From JAPLSN01 sp964482955 (GTDB lineage Bacteria; Spirochaetota; Spirochaetia; Treponematales; UBA12059), in assembly GCA_964482955.1 (NCBI GenBank), contig CAYZZW010000005.1, forward strand, positions 1 through 64,000: a stretch of DNA of 64,000 nt. Reading direction: 5' to 3'. The notes below the pieces were generated by a model. That model made no database searches. It had not been told where the DNA came from and saw nothing but the letters and a program-made list of their open reading frames with translations. The position numbers and the translations under genes are program-made. Shown piece after piece: positions 17,704 through 26,185 of the stretch. Numbering within the stretch: position 1 is the first letter of the stretch; each line of letters opens with the position of its first letter.

Positions 17704-18950
17704 AGCCCGATCCGCGTCCTGAGCTCCGCGGGGGACAGCCCCGTATCCGCGGCGACGAAGACGCGGAGCGTCCGCAGCGACGCGGAGAACGCCCCGACCA
17801 CGGCTTGGGTGAACACCGTCGGCGACGCCTTGAAGTCGCGGCCGAGGTCGACCACGGGCAACGAGGTCTCGAAGTTGATGGGCTCGGGCAGGTCCACGAT
17901 GACGTCGAGCGGGGAAAAGGCCCGCGACGGCCTCGACAGCTCCGAGGCGACGCCGGCCTCGAAGCCCGCGCGCGATCCGAGCTCGGCGAGCGCGCGGTGG
18001 GCGGGCTTCGACTCGTCGTAGGGAAGCTCCAAGGCGGTGCCGTAGACCTCGCCCTTGAACACGCGCGCGACGACCGCGGCTTCCGGCTCGCCCGTCCCCT
18101 CCACGAGGACGCGGAAATCGGAATCGTCGCGGCCGTAAAGCGATTCGGGCGCGAGCGCCCCGCGCGACAGGAGGCCGTACACCGCCTTCTTGATCATCGC
18201 CGTGGCCGAGCGCACCGTCCGCTGCCAGTACACCGACTTGTACATGAGGTATTTCGAGAAGAGGACGCCTTCCACGCTCATGATCCCGCGCGCGTCGATG
18301 CCGGGCCGGCCGTCGGGGCTCGCGGCCAGGTGCTGGAAGACGAAGTCGACGTCCTGCACGCCGTAGGGCACGCCGCAGAAGAAGGCGTCGCGCGTCAGGT
18401 AATCGAGCTTGTCCGGATCGAGCACGCCGGAGAGGCCCAGGCGGAAGAATTCCACTTCGCGCTTGCCGCCCGAGGGCGCGTCCTTGTCGACGATGGCCGC
18501 GACGGTCTCCGGATCGGCGCCCGCGGCGCGGAGGCGGTCGCCGAGCTCCGTGCCGAGCACGGCGCGGGCGGTGAGCGCCTCGTGGTCGACGAGCGGCAGC
18601 TCCTTGAGGCTGTGCGCGTACGGAAAATGCCCGACGTCGTGGACGAGCGCCGCCGCGAGAAAGGCCCGCGCGCCCGCCTCGCTCACGAAGCCGGGCAGTC
18701 CCGCGCGGTCGAGCGACGCGAGCGTCCGCTTGGCCATCTCGAACACGCCGAGCGAGTGGGCGTAGCGCGTGTGGGTGGCTCCCGGATACGCGAGGTACGC
18801 CGGCCCGAGCTGGCGGATGCGCGCCAGCTTGGAGAAAGCCTCCGTGGCGAGCACCGGCAGGAACTCGCCCGGGAAGAGGATGTGTTTCCAAATGGGATCC
18901 CTGATCGGCTCGATGCGATCGGGATCGAAGAGGCGCGCTCCGCGTTCCAT
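17700..18950 (-). CDS. HD-domain phosphohydrolase
   Basis: 416 residues with an HD domain of the dNTPase/YdhJ kind. The motif set is HTRYAHSLGVFEMA, LVHDVGHFPYAHSLKEL with the His-Asp pair, and DPDKLDYLTRDA. The N-terminus (IRDPIWKHILFPGEFLPVLAT) resembles the SAMHD1/dGTPase-like start RDPVHG. The likely activity is metal-dependent phosphohydrolysis of a nucleotide. The ATG at 18950 is chosen because upstream sequence in frame belongs to the divergent lipoprotein gene. Its stop overlaps the TtcA-like start. Confidence 0.85.
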   Translation of the reverse strand: MERGARLFDPDRIEPIRDPIWKHILFPGEFLPVLATEAFSKLARIRQLGPAYLAYPGATHTRYAHSLGVFEMAKRTLASLDRAGLPGFVSEAGARAFLAAALVHDVGHFPYAHSLKELPLVDHEALTARAVLGTELGDRLRAAGADPETVAAIVDKDAPSGGKREVEFFRLGLSGVLDPDKLDYLTRDAFFCGVPYGVQDVDFVFQHLAASPDGRPGIDARGIMSVEGVLFSKYLMYKSVYWQRTVRSATAMIKKAVYGLLSRGALAPESLYGRDDSDFRVLVEGTGEPEAAVVARVFKGEVYGTALELPYDESKPAHRALAELGSRAGFEAGVASELSRPSRAFSPLDVIVDLPEPINFETSLPVVDLGRDFKASPTVFTQAVVGAFSASLRTLRVFVAADTGLSPAELRTRIGL

Positions 18951-18996
18951 CCGACCCGCCTGACTCGATGTGTCGTGTCGGTGTATAGTAGTCGAT

Positions 18997-19761
18997 ATGA
19001 CCTTCCGCGGCAAGCTTGCGGCCCTCATCCTCTGTCTGGCGGCGATCTCCTGCACGCGCGGCTCCAAGACCGACGGCGCGAAAGCCGACGCGTCGAAGGG
19101 CGACGCGGCGCCGCCGATCGCCGTGCCCGCAGCGCCCGCGACCGCACCCGCCGCGCCGACCGCGCCGACCGCCCCGACTACCACGGGCGACGCGGCGACG
19201 ACTCCGAAGGATTCCGACGCGACCACCCCGGCAAAAACGCCCGACACGGCCCCGAAAGTGCAGGCACCCGCGAAACCCGCTCCCAAGCTGCCGGCAAAAT
19301 TCCGCGCGGGCGACGCCCTCGCCCTGTACGCCCCGAACGCGCGCCTCCTGCCCGACGATTACACGCTCGGTCCCCTGGCCGCTTCCACCGAAGCCCGCGC
19401 GGCCCAGGCGGAAAAGACGGCCAGGGACTTCATGGACGGCGTCGTCCAGAGAACGGCGAAACGCGACCTCATCGCGCCGGAAGCCCGCGCCGCGGTCGCC
19501 GAGCTGATCGCCGCGTCGCTCAAGGCCGCGCCGGACCTGACCGGGTACCGTCTCGGCGCCGCCGTGCGGACCGGCGACGAAACCTTCACCGCCAACGTCC
19601 GCGTCACGTCCGCGCTCGGCCGGGCCGAAGGGGAGCTCCTCCTCGAGCGTTCGCAGGGCCAAACCTACGTCGCGGCGTTCCTCGTCGACCTCGGAACGCT
19701 CCTCGAACCGTACGAACCGGAACCCTTCGTGCCCGAACGCTACGGCGACTTCTATCCCTGA
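18997..19761 (+). CDS. Lipoprotein with Pro/Ala/Thr-rich linker
   Basis: 254 residues. The signal peptide FRGKLAALILCLAAISC ends at a lipobox Cys near residue 19. Next comes a long low-complexity spacer rich in Ala, Pro and Thr (about residues 20-100) and then a globular C-terminal domain of about 150 residues ending EPFVPERYGDFYP. The spacer suggests a surface or periplasm-spanning tether. A TATAGT -10 element lies just upstream. Function unknown. Confidence 0.8.
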   Translation: MTFRGKLAALILCLAAISCTRGSKTDGAKADASKGDAAPPIAVPAAPATAPAAPTAPTAPTTTGDAATTPKDSDATTPAKTPDTAPKVQAPAKPAPKLPAKFRAGDALALYAPNARLLPDDYTLGPLAASTEARAAQAEKTARDFMDGVVQRTAKRDLIAPEARAAVAELIAASLKAAPDLTGYRLGAAVRTGDETFTANVRVTSALGRAEGELLLERSQGQTYVAAFLVDLGTLLEPYEPEPFVPERYGDFYP

Positions 19762-19836
19762 CCTTCCCCGCGCGGGCCGCCCTGTAAACCTGCCGATAAT
19801 CGAAGCGAAGCGATCCGATCGATTCCGGGAGCTGCC

Positions 19837-21075
19837 ATGGCCACGCGAGTGCGCGACACCGAACGTGATTTCCTCTTCAAGCTCGCGCTCGACGAGCGCC
19901 TGCCGGTCGCCTGCAAGGCGGGCGGCGGCACCTGGGATCTCCGGCTGGCGAAGATCGCCGGAACGCGCCTCGTCTTCCGCCATTCGATGCCGCTCCGCTT
20001 TCTCGCGATGGGCGCCACGATCTCCCTGCGCTTCGTCGCCCGTTCCCACATAGTCGCCTTCGACGCGACGGTCTTCGAGGCGACGGAAACGACGCTCGCC
20101 GCGGAGCCGTCGGGAGACGTCCTCAAGGACCTGTCGCGCAAGTTCGACCGGAAGCCGCCGCCCTCGGACCTCGCGGTCTCCTTTTCGTTCAAGGGCGAAC
20201 GCTACGCGCTCGACTTTCCCGCCACCGACGGGTTCGAGGACGCCGAGGAACCGGCGACGTCCCCGGACTTCGATCCGACGGACCTTCGCTCGCTCGTGCA
20301 GGACTTCGGCGCCAAGGCCGGCGACATCTCGAGCGAACGCGGCATCACCCTGTTCCGGAACCGGAAGCCCCAGGGGCTCGAGGAATCGCTCGTCGTGAAG
20401 ACGGGCCGATCCTACTTCAATCCGAACGTCGTCATGGGCCTGCCCCTCACCGATCCCTTTCCCGAACGCCGCATCCTGATCGCCTCCGACTTCGTCGAAC
20501 ATTTCGCCGAGTCGGGCATGGAGACCGCGTTCGCGGAAGAGGAGAAGACGCGCTTCGAGCGCTCGCGGCGCGCCGCGGGATACCGATCCGAGCTCGCCGT
20601 CCCGATCCGCTTCCACGAATACGTCCTCGGGATCGTCCGCCTGTCCGAAAAGCGGCCCGACAGGACGCCGTACGACCTCGGCACCCTCGAAACCTTCGCG
20701 GAGTTCGCCCGCGCGTTCGCCTACTCGCTCAAGCGGAACGGGTACTTCCGCGGGTCGCCGAAACGGAGCGACGACTACCGCGCCGAGGTCGTGGACATCT
20801 CGGCGGGCGGACTCATGTTCGCCCTCCGCGACGAGGAGCTCGCGCGCGCGCTCAACGAAGGCTCCGACATCGCCGTCTGCATCGCGTGGTCCAAGCGGAC
20901 GGTGAACGCGACCGCGCGCGTGCGGCGACGCTTCCGCGACGGCCAGGCGATCTTCTTCGCCTCCGGCTTCGTCGACCTGCCGCCCGAGGATTTCCGCTTC
21001 CTGTTCGAATACTTGTACGGCCGCCCGGTCACCGACGCGGATTTCGCCGCCGCTCGCGCGGAATCGGCGCAGTGA
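19837..21075 (+). CDS. DUF1577/PilZ-like protein
   Basis: 412 residues, soluble. The N-terminal half contains two beta-rich segments (about residues 20-130). A GAF-like middle follows (ERRILIASDFVEHFAESG, then YRSELAVPIRFHEYVLGIVRLSE). The C-terminal ~100 residues carry a PilZ-type DYRAEVVDISAGGLMFAL and a beta-barrel. The arrangement resembles DUF1577 proteins known from spirochaetes. The RxxxR half of the c-di-GMP site is not obvious, so nucleotide binding is uncertain. It is convergent with the ABC-F gene. Confidence 0.7.
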   Translation: MATRVRDTERDFLFKLALDERLPVACKAGGGTWDLRLAKIAGTRLVFRHSMPLRFLAMGATISLRFVARSHIVAFDATVFEATETTLAAEPSGDVLKDLSRKFDRKPPPSDLAVSFSFKGERYALDFPATDGFEDAEEPATSPDFDPTDLRSLVQDFGAKAGDISSERGITLFRNRKPQGLEESLVVKTGRSYFNPNVVMGLPLTDPFPERRILIASDFVEHFAESGMETAFAEEEKTRFERSRRAAGYRSELAVPIRFHEYVLGIVRLSEKRPDRTPYDLGTLETFAEFARAFAYSLKRNGYFRGSPKRSDDYRAEVVDISAGGLMFALRDEELARALNEGSDIAVCIAWSKRTVNATARVRRRFRDGQAIFFASGFVDLPPEDFRFLFEYLYGRPVTDADFAAARAESAQ

Positions 21076-21115
21076 ACGGCGCGGCGCGCGGCGTCACGCG
21101 TCCGGGCCGGCGCGT

Positions 21116-22729
21116 TCAAAGCGAAGCGCGCTTGTCGAGATAGTACCGGTAATCGCCCTCGAACGCGCGGAGCGCTCCGTGGTCGATCTCGAACACGCGG
21201 GTGGCGAGGTGCTTGAGGAAGTACCGGTCGTGGCTCACGATGATCACCGTGCCGCCGAAGTCCCCGAGCGCCTCGAGGAGCGTCTCACGGCTGGCGATGT
21301 CGAGGTGGTTCGTGGGTTCGTCCAGCACGAGGAAGTTCGACGGCGACGCGAGCAGGCAGGCCAGCATGACGCGGGTCTTCTCGCCGCCCGACAGCACGCC
21401 GATCCGCTTGTCCGCGTCGTCCTTGGAAAACTGGAAGGCGCCGGCCAGGTTGCGGATCGTGCCGTCGCTTTCGCCGGGCATCCGCTCCGCGAGCTCCTCG
21501 AAGACGGTCTTTCCCTTCGACAGGACGTCGCCCGAATACTGGCTGAAGTACCCGACGCTCACGCCGGCGCCGAGCGCGCAGGATCCCTCGCTCGGGTCCG
21601 TCATGCCGGCGATCACCTTGAGCAGGGTCGATTTCCCGGCGCCGTTCACGCCGGTCAGCGCGATCTTGTTCCCGCGCGTGACCGTGCCCGACAGCCCCGA
21701 GAAGACCCGCAGCGCCGAACCGTCTTCCCGCGTCCACGACTTCCCGAGATCCTTCATTTCGAGCACGACGTCGCCGGAGCGCGCGGGCGCCTTCCACCTG
21801 AACTTGATGACCTTCGGGTCGGGCGGTACTTCGACGCGCTCGATCTTCTCGATGGTCTTCACGCGCGACTGCACCTGCGCGGCGTGCGACGCCCGAGCCG
21901 CGAAACGGGCGATGAACGCCTCCTCCTTCGCGAGCATGGCCTCCTGCCGCTTCGCGGTGGCCACGAGCTGTGCACGGCGGATCTCCCGCTCGCGCAGGTA
22001 GAAATCGTAATCGCCCGAGTAGCACGTCACGGCGCCCGCGGCCACTTCCACCGTGCGCGAGCAGATCCGCGTCATGAACTCGCGGTCGTGGCTCGTCATC
22101 ACCAGGGCTCCCCGGAAGGACTGGAGCCACGATTCGAGCCAGACGATGCTCTCGATGTCCAGGTGGTTCGTCGGCTCGTCGATGAGGAGGACGTCCGGCT
22201 CGAGGAGGAGTATCTTGGCCAAGGCGATGCGCATCTTCCAGCCGCCCGAGAACGTCTCCACCGGGTTTCCCTGGCGCTCCGCCTCGATGCCGAGCCCGGC
22301 GAGTATCGCCTCGGCCTTTTGCTCGAGCTCGTAGCCCCCGAGGTGCATGAACTCGGCCTGGATCTCGCCGTAGCGCTCCATGGTCCGGTCGTCGAGGGCT
22401 TCGCCGGTCGACATCCGGTGTTCGAGCTCCGAAAGCTCGGAACCGAGACCGTACACCCGCCCCGCGCCCGAAATCGTCTCGAGCAGGGCGCTGCGCCCGG
22501 ACAGCTCGCCGACGTCCTGGGAGAAGTATCCCACGACCACGCCCGGCTCGATCGTGACGTCGCCTTCGTCCGGATCCTCCTCTCCGGCGAGCAGCCGGAA
22601 CAAGGTCGTCTTGCCCGCCCCGTTCGGGCCCACGAGGCCGATGCGGTCTCCGGGCCGCACGAGGACATCGGCGCCGCGGAACAGGGTCCGGCCGCCGTAA
22701 CTCATGCCAAGGTTCTTGCAGCTGATCAT
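21116..22729 (-). CDS. ABC-F family ATPase (translation factor type)
   Basis: 537 residues with two ABC modules and no membrane domain. Walker A is GPNGAGKTT in module 1 and GVNGAGKST in module 2; signatures are FSGGWKMR and LSGGEKTR. Both Walker B motifs read DEPTNHLD. The linker between modules (about residues 240-310) is basic and helical, as in EttA/YbiT/Uup proteins that act at the ribosomal E site. Which subfamily it belongs to cannot be decided by eye. Confidence 0.93.
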   Translation of the reverse strand: MISCKNLGMSYGGRTLFRGADVLVRPGDRIGLVGPNGAGKTTLFRLLAGEEDPDEGDVTIEPGVVVGYFSQDVGELSGRSALLETISGAGRVYGLGSELSELEHRMSTGEALDDRTMERYGEIQAEFMHLGGYELEQKAEAILAGLGIEAERQGNPVETFSGGWKMRIALAKILLLEPDVLLIDEPTNHLDIESIVWLESWLQSFRGALVMTSHDREFMTRICSRTVEVAAGAVTCYSGDYDFYLREREIRRAQLVATAKRQEAMLAKEEAFIARFAARASHAAQVQSRVKTIEKIERVEVPPDPKVIKFRWKAPARSGDVVLEMKDLGKSWTREDGSALRVFSGLSGTVTRGNKIALTGVNGAGKSTLLKVIAGMTDPSEGSCALGAGVSVGYFSQYSGDVLSKGKTVFEELAERMPGESDGTIRNLAGAFQFSKDDADKRIGVLSGGEKTRVMLACLLASPSNFLVLDEPTNHLDIASRETLLEALGDFGGTVIIVSHDRYFLKHLATRVFEIDHGALRAFEGDYRYYLDKRASL

Positions 22730-22803
22730 CGAGCGAGCGTCCCTCCCGTCGCGAAACGCCTGGACTATACGCGAAAAGCCCCCGTTCGTCAGCTCGTCGG
22801 ACG

Positions 22804-22831
22804 AAAAAAAAGCCGCCCGTTGCCGGGCGGC
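22804..22831 (-). terminator. Rho-independent terminator after the RsbU/V/W set
   Basis: On the minus strand GCCGCCCG, loop GCAA and CGGGCGGC are followed by eight T. It lies 57 bases beyond the RsbW-like stop and separates the partner-switching unit from the ABC-F gene. Confidence 0.9.
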
Positions 22832-22887
22832 GTGCGGTCTGCCGCGGGAATCCCGCGCGTCAAGACGCGCGTTTCAGAAGGCGATCG

Positions 22888-23436
22888 TCAAGAGGCGGAA
22901 CGCTTTTGCTGGAACTTCTTGAGCATGGCGACGCCGTTCCGTTTCGCGTTGTAGATGAAACCGGCGTTCCAGTACTCGAGCGCCGCGAAAAGGGCGTTGC
23001 CGCCGTCGTTGTCGTCGCTCTTGGCCGTGCGGAACGACACGTAGTCCGCGAGCTCGTCGTACTTGCCCTCGGAGAGGAGCTGGATGCGCTTGCGGTTGAA
23101 TTCGTTCCACTTCTCGAGGTCCTTGAAGCCGTCCCCCTCGTCCTGGACGATGAGGTGCGCCTCCGTCGGGCTGAAGGAATACCAGACGCGGACCTTCTTG
23201 CCCGGCTGGCACTTGTTGCCGTGCTTCACCGCGTTCTTGATGATCTCGCTGATCTGCTGCTCGAGCAGGTTGATCTCCTTGATCTCGGGCGGCGCCGACT
23301 GGACGATGAGCAGGGTGAAATACCTGATCTGGCGGAAGTCCGACGGGAATTCCTTGTACAGCATGTTCGTCGTGTCGAAGAGCGGGCTGTTCTCGTCGAC
23401 CTTGATGACCTTGATCTGCTCGAGGTAGTTTTCCAT
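22888..23436 (-). CDS. RsbW/SpoIIAB-like ATP-binding anti-sigma regulator
   Basis: 182 residues. GHKL fold motifs are visible: N-box EIIKNAVKHGN, G1 box VQDEGDGF and a C-terminal GGNALFAALEYWNAGFIYN followed by GVAMLKKF. The region between the G1 and G2 boxes is about 50 residues long, which is more than in typical RsbW. Such kinases phosphorylate a STAS antagonist and hold a sigma factor or other target. It is the last gene of the RsbU-RsbV-RsbW set, 3 bases downstream of the STAS gene. The target is not encoded next to it. Confidence 0.82.
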   Translation of the reverse strand: MENYLEQIKVIKVDENSPLFDTTNMLYKEFPSDFRQIRYFTLLIVQSAPPEIKEINLLEQQISEIIKNAVKHGNKCQPGKKVRVWYSFSPTEAHLIVQDEGDGFKDLEKWNEFNRKRIQLLSEGKYDELADYVSFRTAKSDDNDGGNALFAALEYWNAGFIYNAKRNGVAMLKKFQQKRSAS

Positions 23437-23439
23437 GGC

Positions 23440-23778
23440 TCATCCTTCCATCTGCAGTATGGCTTCGTCGATGCTGTTGGTTATCGGAAAATAACCCATC
23501 AGCTTCGTCAGTTCGATGACCTTCTTCACCGATCCGTGGATGTTGGTGATGATGAGTTTCAGGTTCATCTTCTTGATGGTCGAACAGATGTAGATGAGCG
23601 CCCCGATGCCGCTCGAATCGATGTAGTCGACGTTCTCGAGGTTGATGATGAACCGTTCGACCTTCTTTTCGAGCATTTTCATGACGAGCTCCTTGAGCTT
23701 GTATGAATTGTAGAGGTCCATCTCTCCGTTGACGTCGATGATGTAGTTCTCGCCGTTCTTACGGATCTTCAGTTCCAT
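23440..23778 (-). CDS. STAS-domain anti-sigma factor antagonist (RsbV/SpoIIAA-like)
   Basis: 112 residues, a stand-alone STAS domain. The phosphorylatable Ser lies in NVDYIDSSGIGALIYI, with the flanking helix and strand order of SpoIIAA. It would be phosphorylated by the RsbW-like kinase next to it and dephosphorylated by the RsbU-like phosphatase just upstream. Lower GC and Lys/Ile-rich composition set it slightly apart from its neighbours. Confidence 0.9.
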   Translation of the reverse strand: MELKIRKNGENYIIDVNGEMDLYNSYKLKELVMKMLEKKVERFIINLENVDYIDSSGIGALIYICSTIKKMNLKLIITNIHGSVKKVIELTKLMGYFPITNSIDEAILQMEG

Positions 23779-23827
23779 GCTGTCCGCTCCTTCCCCGATC
23801 TGGTCGCCGTCCGCCCCGGACGGCGTT

Positions 23828-25777
23828 CTACTGCTTCATCTTCATGACGAGTATGGTCTGGTCGTCGTGCTGCCGCGACGATCCGACGAACGCGTCGAGG
23901 TCCGTCTTGATCTTCGCGGCGATGTCCTTCGCGGAAAGCGCGTGGTTCTGCATCACCACGTTGCCGAGGCTCTTCCGGCCGTACTGCTTGCCCTGCCCGT
24001 TCATCGACTCGAGGATGCCGTCCGTGTACATGACGATGACGTCGCCCGGCTCGAGCCGGAAGGACTTCTTCGCGTACTCGTTCAGCTTGTCGACGCCGAT
24101 GGGCAGGCTCTTGATCTCCACCGCCTCGATCGTGTCCATTGCCTTGCGGTAGACGAGGACCGGCGGATGGTTCGCGTTCGAGTACTCGACGACGCCCGTG
24201 TCCACGTTGATCTCGAGGAGGCCGATCGTCGCGTAGGAATCGATGTCGATCTTGCCCGTGATGCCGCGGTTGATCCAGCTCATCATCGTGCGGACGTCCT
24301 TGTCCGTGTTGGTCACGAGGTGGAGGATGGAGCGCACCATCACCATGATGAGCGCCGCCTGGACGCCCTTCCCCGCCACGTCGCCGATGGCCAGCACGAC
24401 CTTGTCGCGCCTCGTCTGGATCACGTCGTAGTAGTCGCCGGACACGCCCTTGGCCGGCGTGGTGTAGGCGCCGAACGAGATGCCGGTGAACTCGGGCAGC
24501 TTCTTGGGGATGATGGTCTTCTGGATCTCGGCGGCGATGTTCGCGCTCTTGTCGATGACGGTCTTTTCCTTCGCCTCGACGAAGGAGAAGAAGTTGTTCA
24601 CGGAGAGGGCGCCGAAGCTGGACAGCGTCTGGACCTTCTCGAAATCCTTTTCGGTGAACCCTTCGAAGGGCCCCGACTTGACGACGGAGTACACGCCGAT
24701 GATGCGGTCCTCCACCATGAGCGGCACGACGATGACCGAGCGCAGCTCGAGGCTCGCGTCCTTGTCGTTGTTGTTCACGACCTGCGGATCGGTCCGCGCG
24801 TCCTGGATGAAGATCAGCTTGCCCGTGTGGGCCACCTCGCCGAACATCGTTTCGCCCGGCTTGAGCTGCAGGTGGCGCATGTAGGCTTCCATGTGCTTCC
24901 GCTTGCGCTGCACGTTCTCGGGCAGCGGGATGGGCGGGGGGTACGACCCGAGCAGCGACTTCGCCTCGATGATGTCCTCGAACTCGTCGTACAGGAAGAC
25001 GAGGCCGCCCGTGGCGCCGACCTCGTCCATGATCGTCTGGTTCATCCGGTCGAGGATGTCCCCCATCTGGAAGGATTCCTTGAGCACGGTGCCGGTCGAC
25101 AGGAGGAGGTTGTACAGCGAGTTGACCGAGCCTTCGTAATAGTCGCAGGCTTCGAGGACCTGCGTGTCGAACGCCTTGTAGTAGCCGAGGCCGACGACGA
25201 GGAACCATCCGTAGAAGACCGGGACGGCGAACACCTGGAAGGCGGAGGCTTCGTAGCCGAAGACCGTCGCGGCGACGGCGTAGAGGAGGAAGATGATCGA
25301 GACGCCGATGCGGCTCTTCGACAGCACGACCTGCGTCGTCGTATCCGCCGATTTCCGCTTTATGAAGGCGAACGCGGCGAGGGCGAGCGCGTCGATCACG
25401 AGCGCGAGGCGGAGGAGCGGCCCCTGCAGGTCCGGCACGACCGCGAGGATGGAGTTGGCGGTGTAGGCGACCGCGAAGAGCAGGTTGAGGCCGATCGCGA
25501 TGACGAGCGCCGCGCCCGAACCGTAGGGCGCGATGTAGAGGAAGAGCCCGAGGGCGAACAGGAACACGTCCGAGAGGAGGCAGATGTCCGTAAGCGGGAA
25601 GAAGCCGTACAGGAGGTCGCGCACGAACGCGAGCAGGATGGCCGAAAGGAAGCCGTTGATGAAGCCTTCGGTGTCCTTGGAACGGAGCGGCAGGAACACG
25701 ACGACCAACCCGATCTCGATGAAGAGACGGGCGGGAAAGGGCGATGTCAGCGCGTGCGCGAAACCCGAAAAATCCAT
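23828..25777 (-). CDS. Membrane-bound GAF-PP2C phosphatase (RsbU/SpoIIE-like)
   Basis: 649 residues. About seven to eight transmembrane helices occupy residues 10-235. A coiled-coil and GAF domain (about 250-415, with VNNNDKDASLELRSVIVVPL) follows, then a PP2C domain (about 440-649) with VSGDYYDVI, LAIGDVAGKGVQAALIM, DVIVMYTDGILE and HDDQTILV metal-binding motifs. It should dephosphorylate the STAS protein encoded next to it in response to a membrane or ligand signal. Longer in-frame extension to 27109 is rejected: it runs antisense through the TPR gene. Confidence 0.9.
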   Translation of the reverse strand: MDFSGFAHALTSPFPARLFIEIGLVVVFLPLRSKDTEGFINGFLSAILLAFVRDLLYGFFPLTDICLLSDVFLFALGLFLYIAPYGSGAALVIAIGLNLLFAVAYTANSILAVVPDLQGPLLRLALVIDALALAAFAFIKRKSADTTTQVVLSKSRIGVSIIFLLYAVAATVFGYEASAFQVFAVPVFYGWFLVVGLGYYKAFDTQVLEACDYYEGSVNSLYNLLLSTGTVLKESFQMGDILDRMNQTIMDEVGATGGLVFLYDEFEDIIEAKSLLGSYPPPIPLPENVQRKRKHMEAYMRHLQLKPGETMFGEVAHTGKLIFIQDARTDPQVVNNNDKDASLELRSVIVVPLMVEDRIIGVYSVVKSGPFEGFTEKDFEKVQTLSSFGALSVNNFFSFVEAKEKTVIDKSANIAAEIQKTIIPKKLPEFTGISFGAYTTPAKGVSGDYYDVIQTRRDKVVLAIGDVAGKGVQAALIMVMVRSILHLVTNTDKDVRTMMSWINRGITGKIDIDSYATIGLLEINVDTGVVEYSNANHPPVLVYRKAMDTIEAVEIKSLPIGVDKLNEYAKKSFRLEPGDVIVMYTDGILESMNGQGKQYGRKSLGNVVMQNHALSAKDIAAKIKTDLDAFVGSSRQHDDQTILVMKMKQ

Positions 25778-26185
25778 CTCCAACCCTTGTTGTACACGAG
25801 TGCGCTCGGCGGCTCCACGGCCCCGACGGTACAGTTGCGCGGAAAACCTCAAGGTTTTCAAGGAATCGCGGAAACCGGATCCGGATGGCCGGCCGTTCGA
25901 ACGCGATGGCGCGCCGTATCGAACGTGAAGGCGGACGGGTCCGCCGCTAGCAAGTCTAGCATCGGCCCCCCGCACCGTCAAGCCAAAAGCCGAAACTCGG
26001 TCGAATCCGGTCCGTCCGGACCTGAAAAAGCCGTCGTTTGCGGCGTGAACGCGTCGAAACGCGGCTTTTGGCGCGGGGCCGGGTAGCGCAGTCCGCGAAA
26101 TCATGGTACGAATACTGGACGACGCGGGCGGCGGCGAGAGCGGACGCCCCGCGACACAAACGAGGACTATCGGGAACGCCGCGCG
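25778..26185. promoter_or_regulatory. Divergent intergenic region with the rsbU-type promoter
   Basis: This 408-base gap separates the leftward phosphatase set from the rightward TPR gene. On the minus strand TTGACG (25976-25981) and TAGACT (25953-25958) are 17 bases apart, giving a good sigma70-type promoter for the partner-switching unit with a leader of about 170 bases. No clear rightward promoter and no convincing ORF was seen in the rest. Confidence 0.6.

Noticed and set aside
16921..20616. Leftward open frame of 1231 codons that would fuse TtcA to upstream sequence
   Set aside because: Only the TtcA part has family sequence. The rest lies in the wrong frame of the HD gene and antisense to the lipoprotein and PilZ-like genes.
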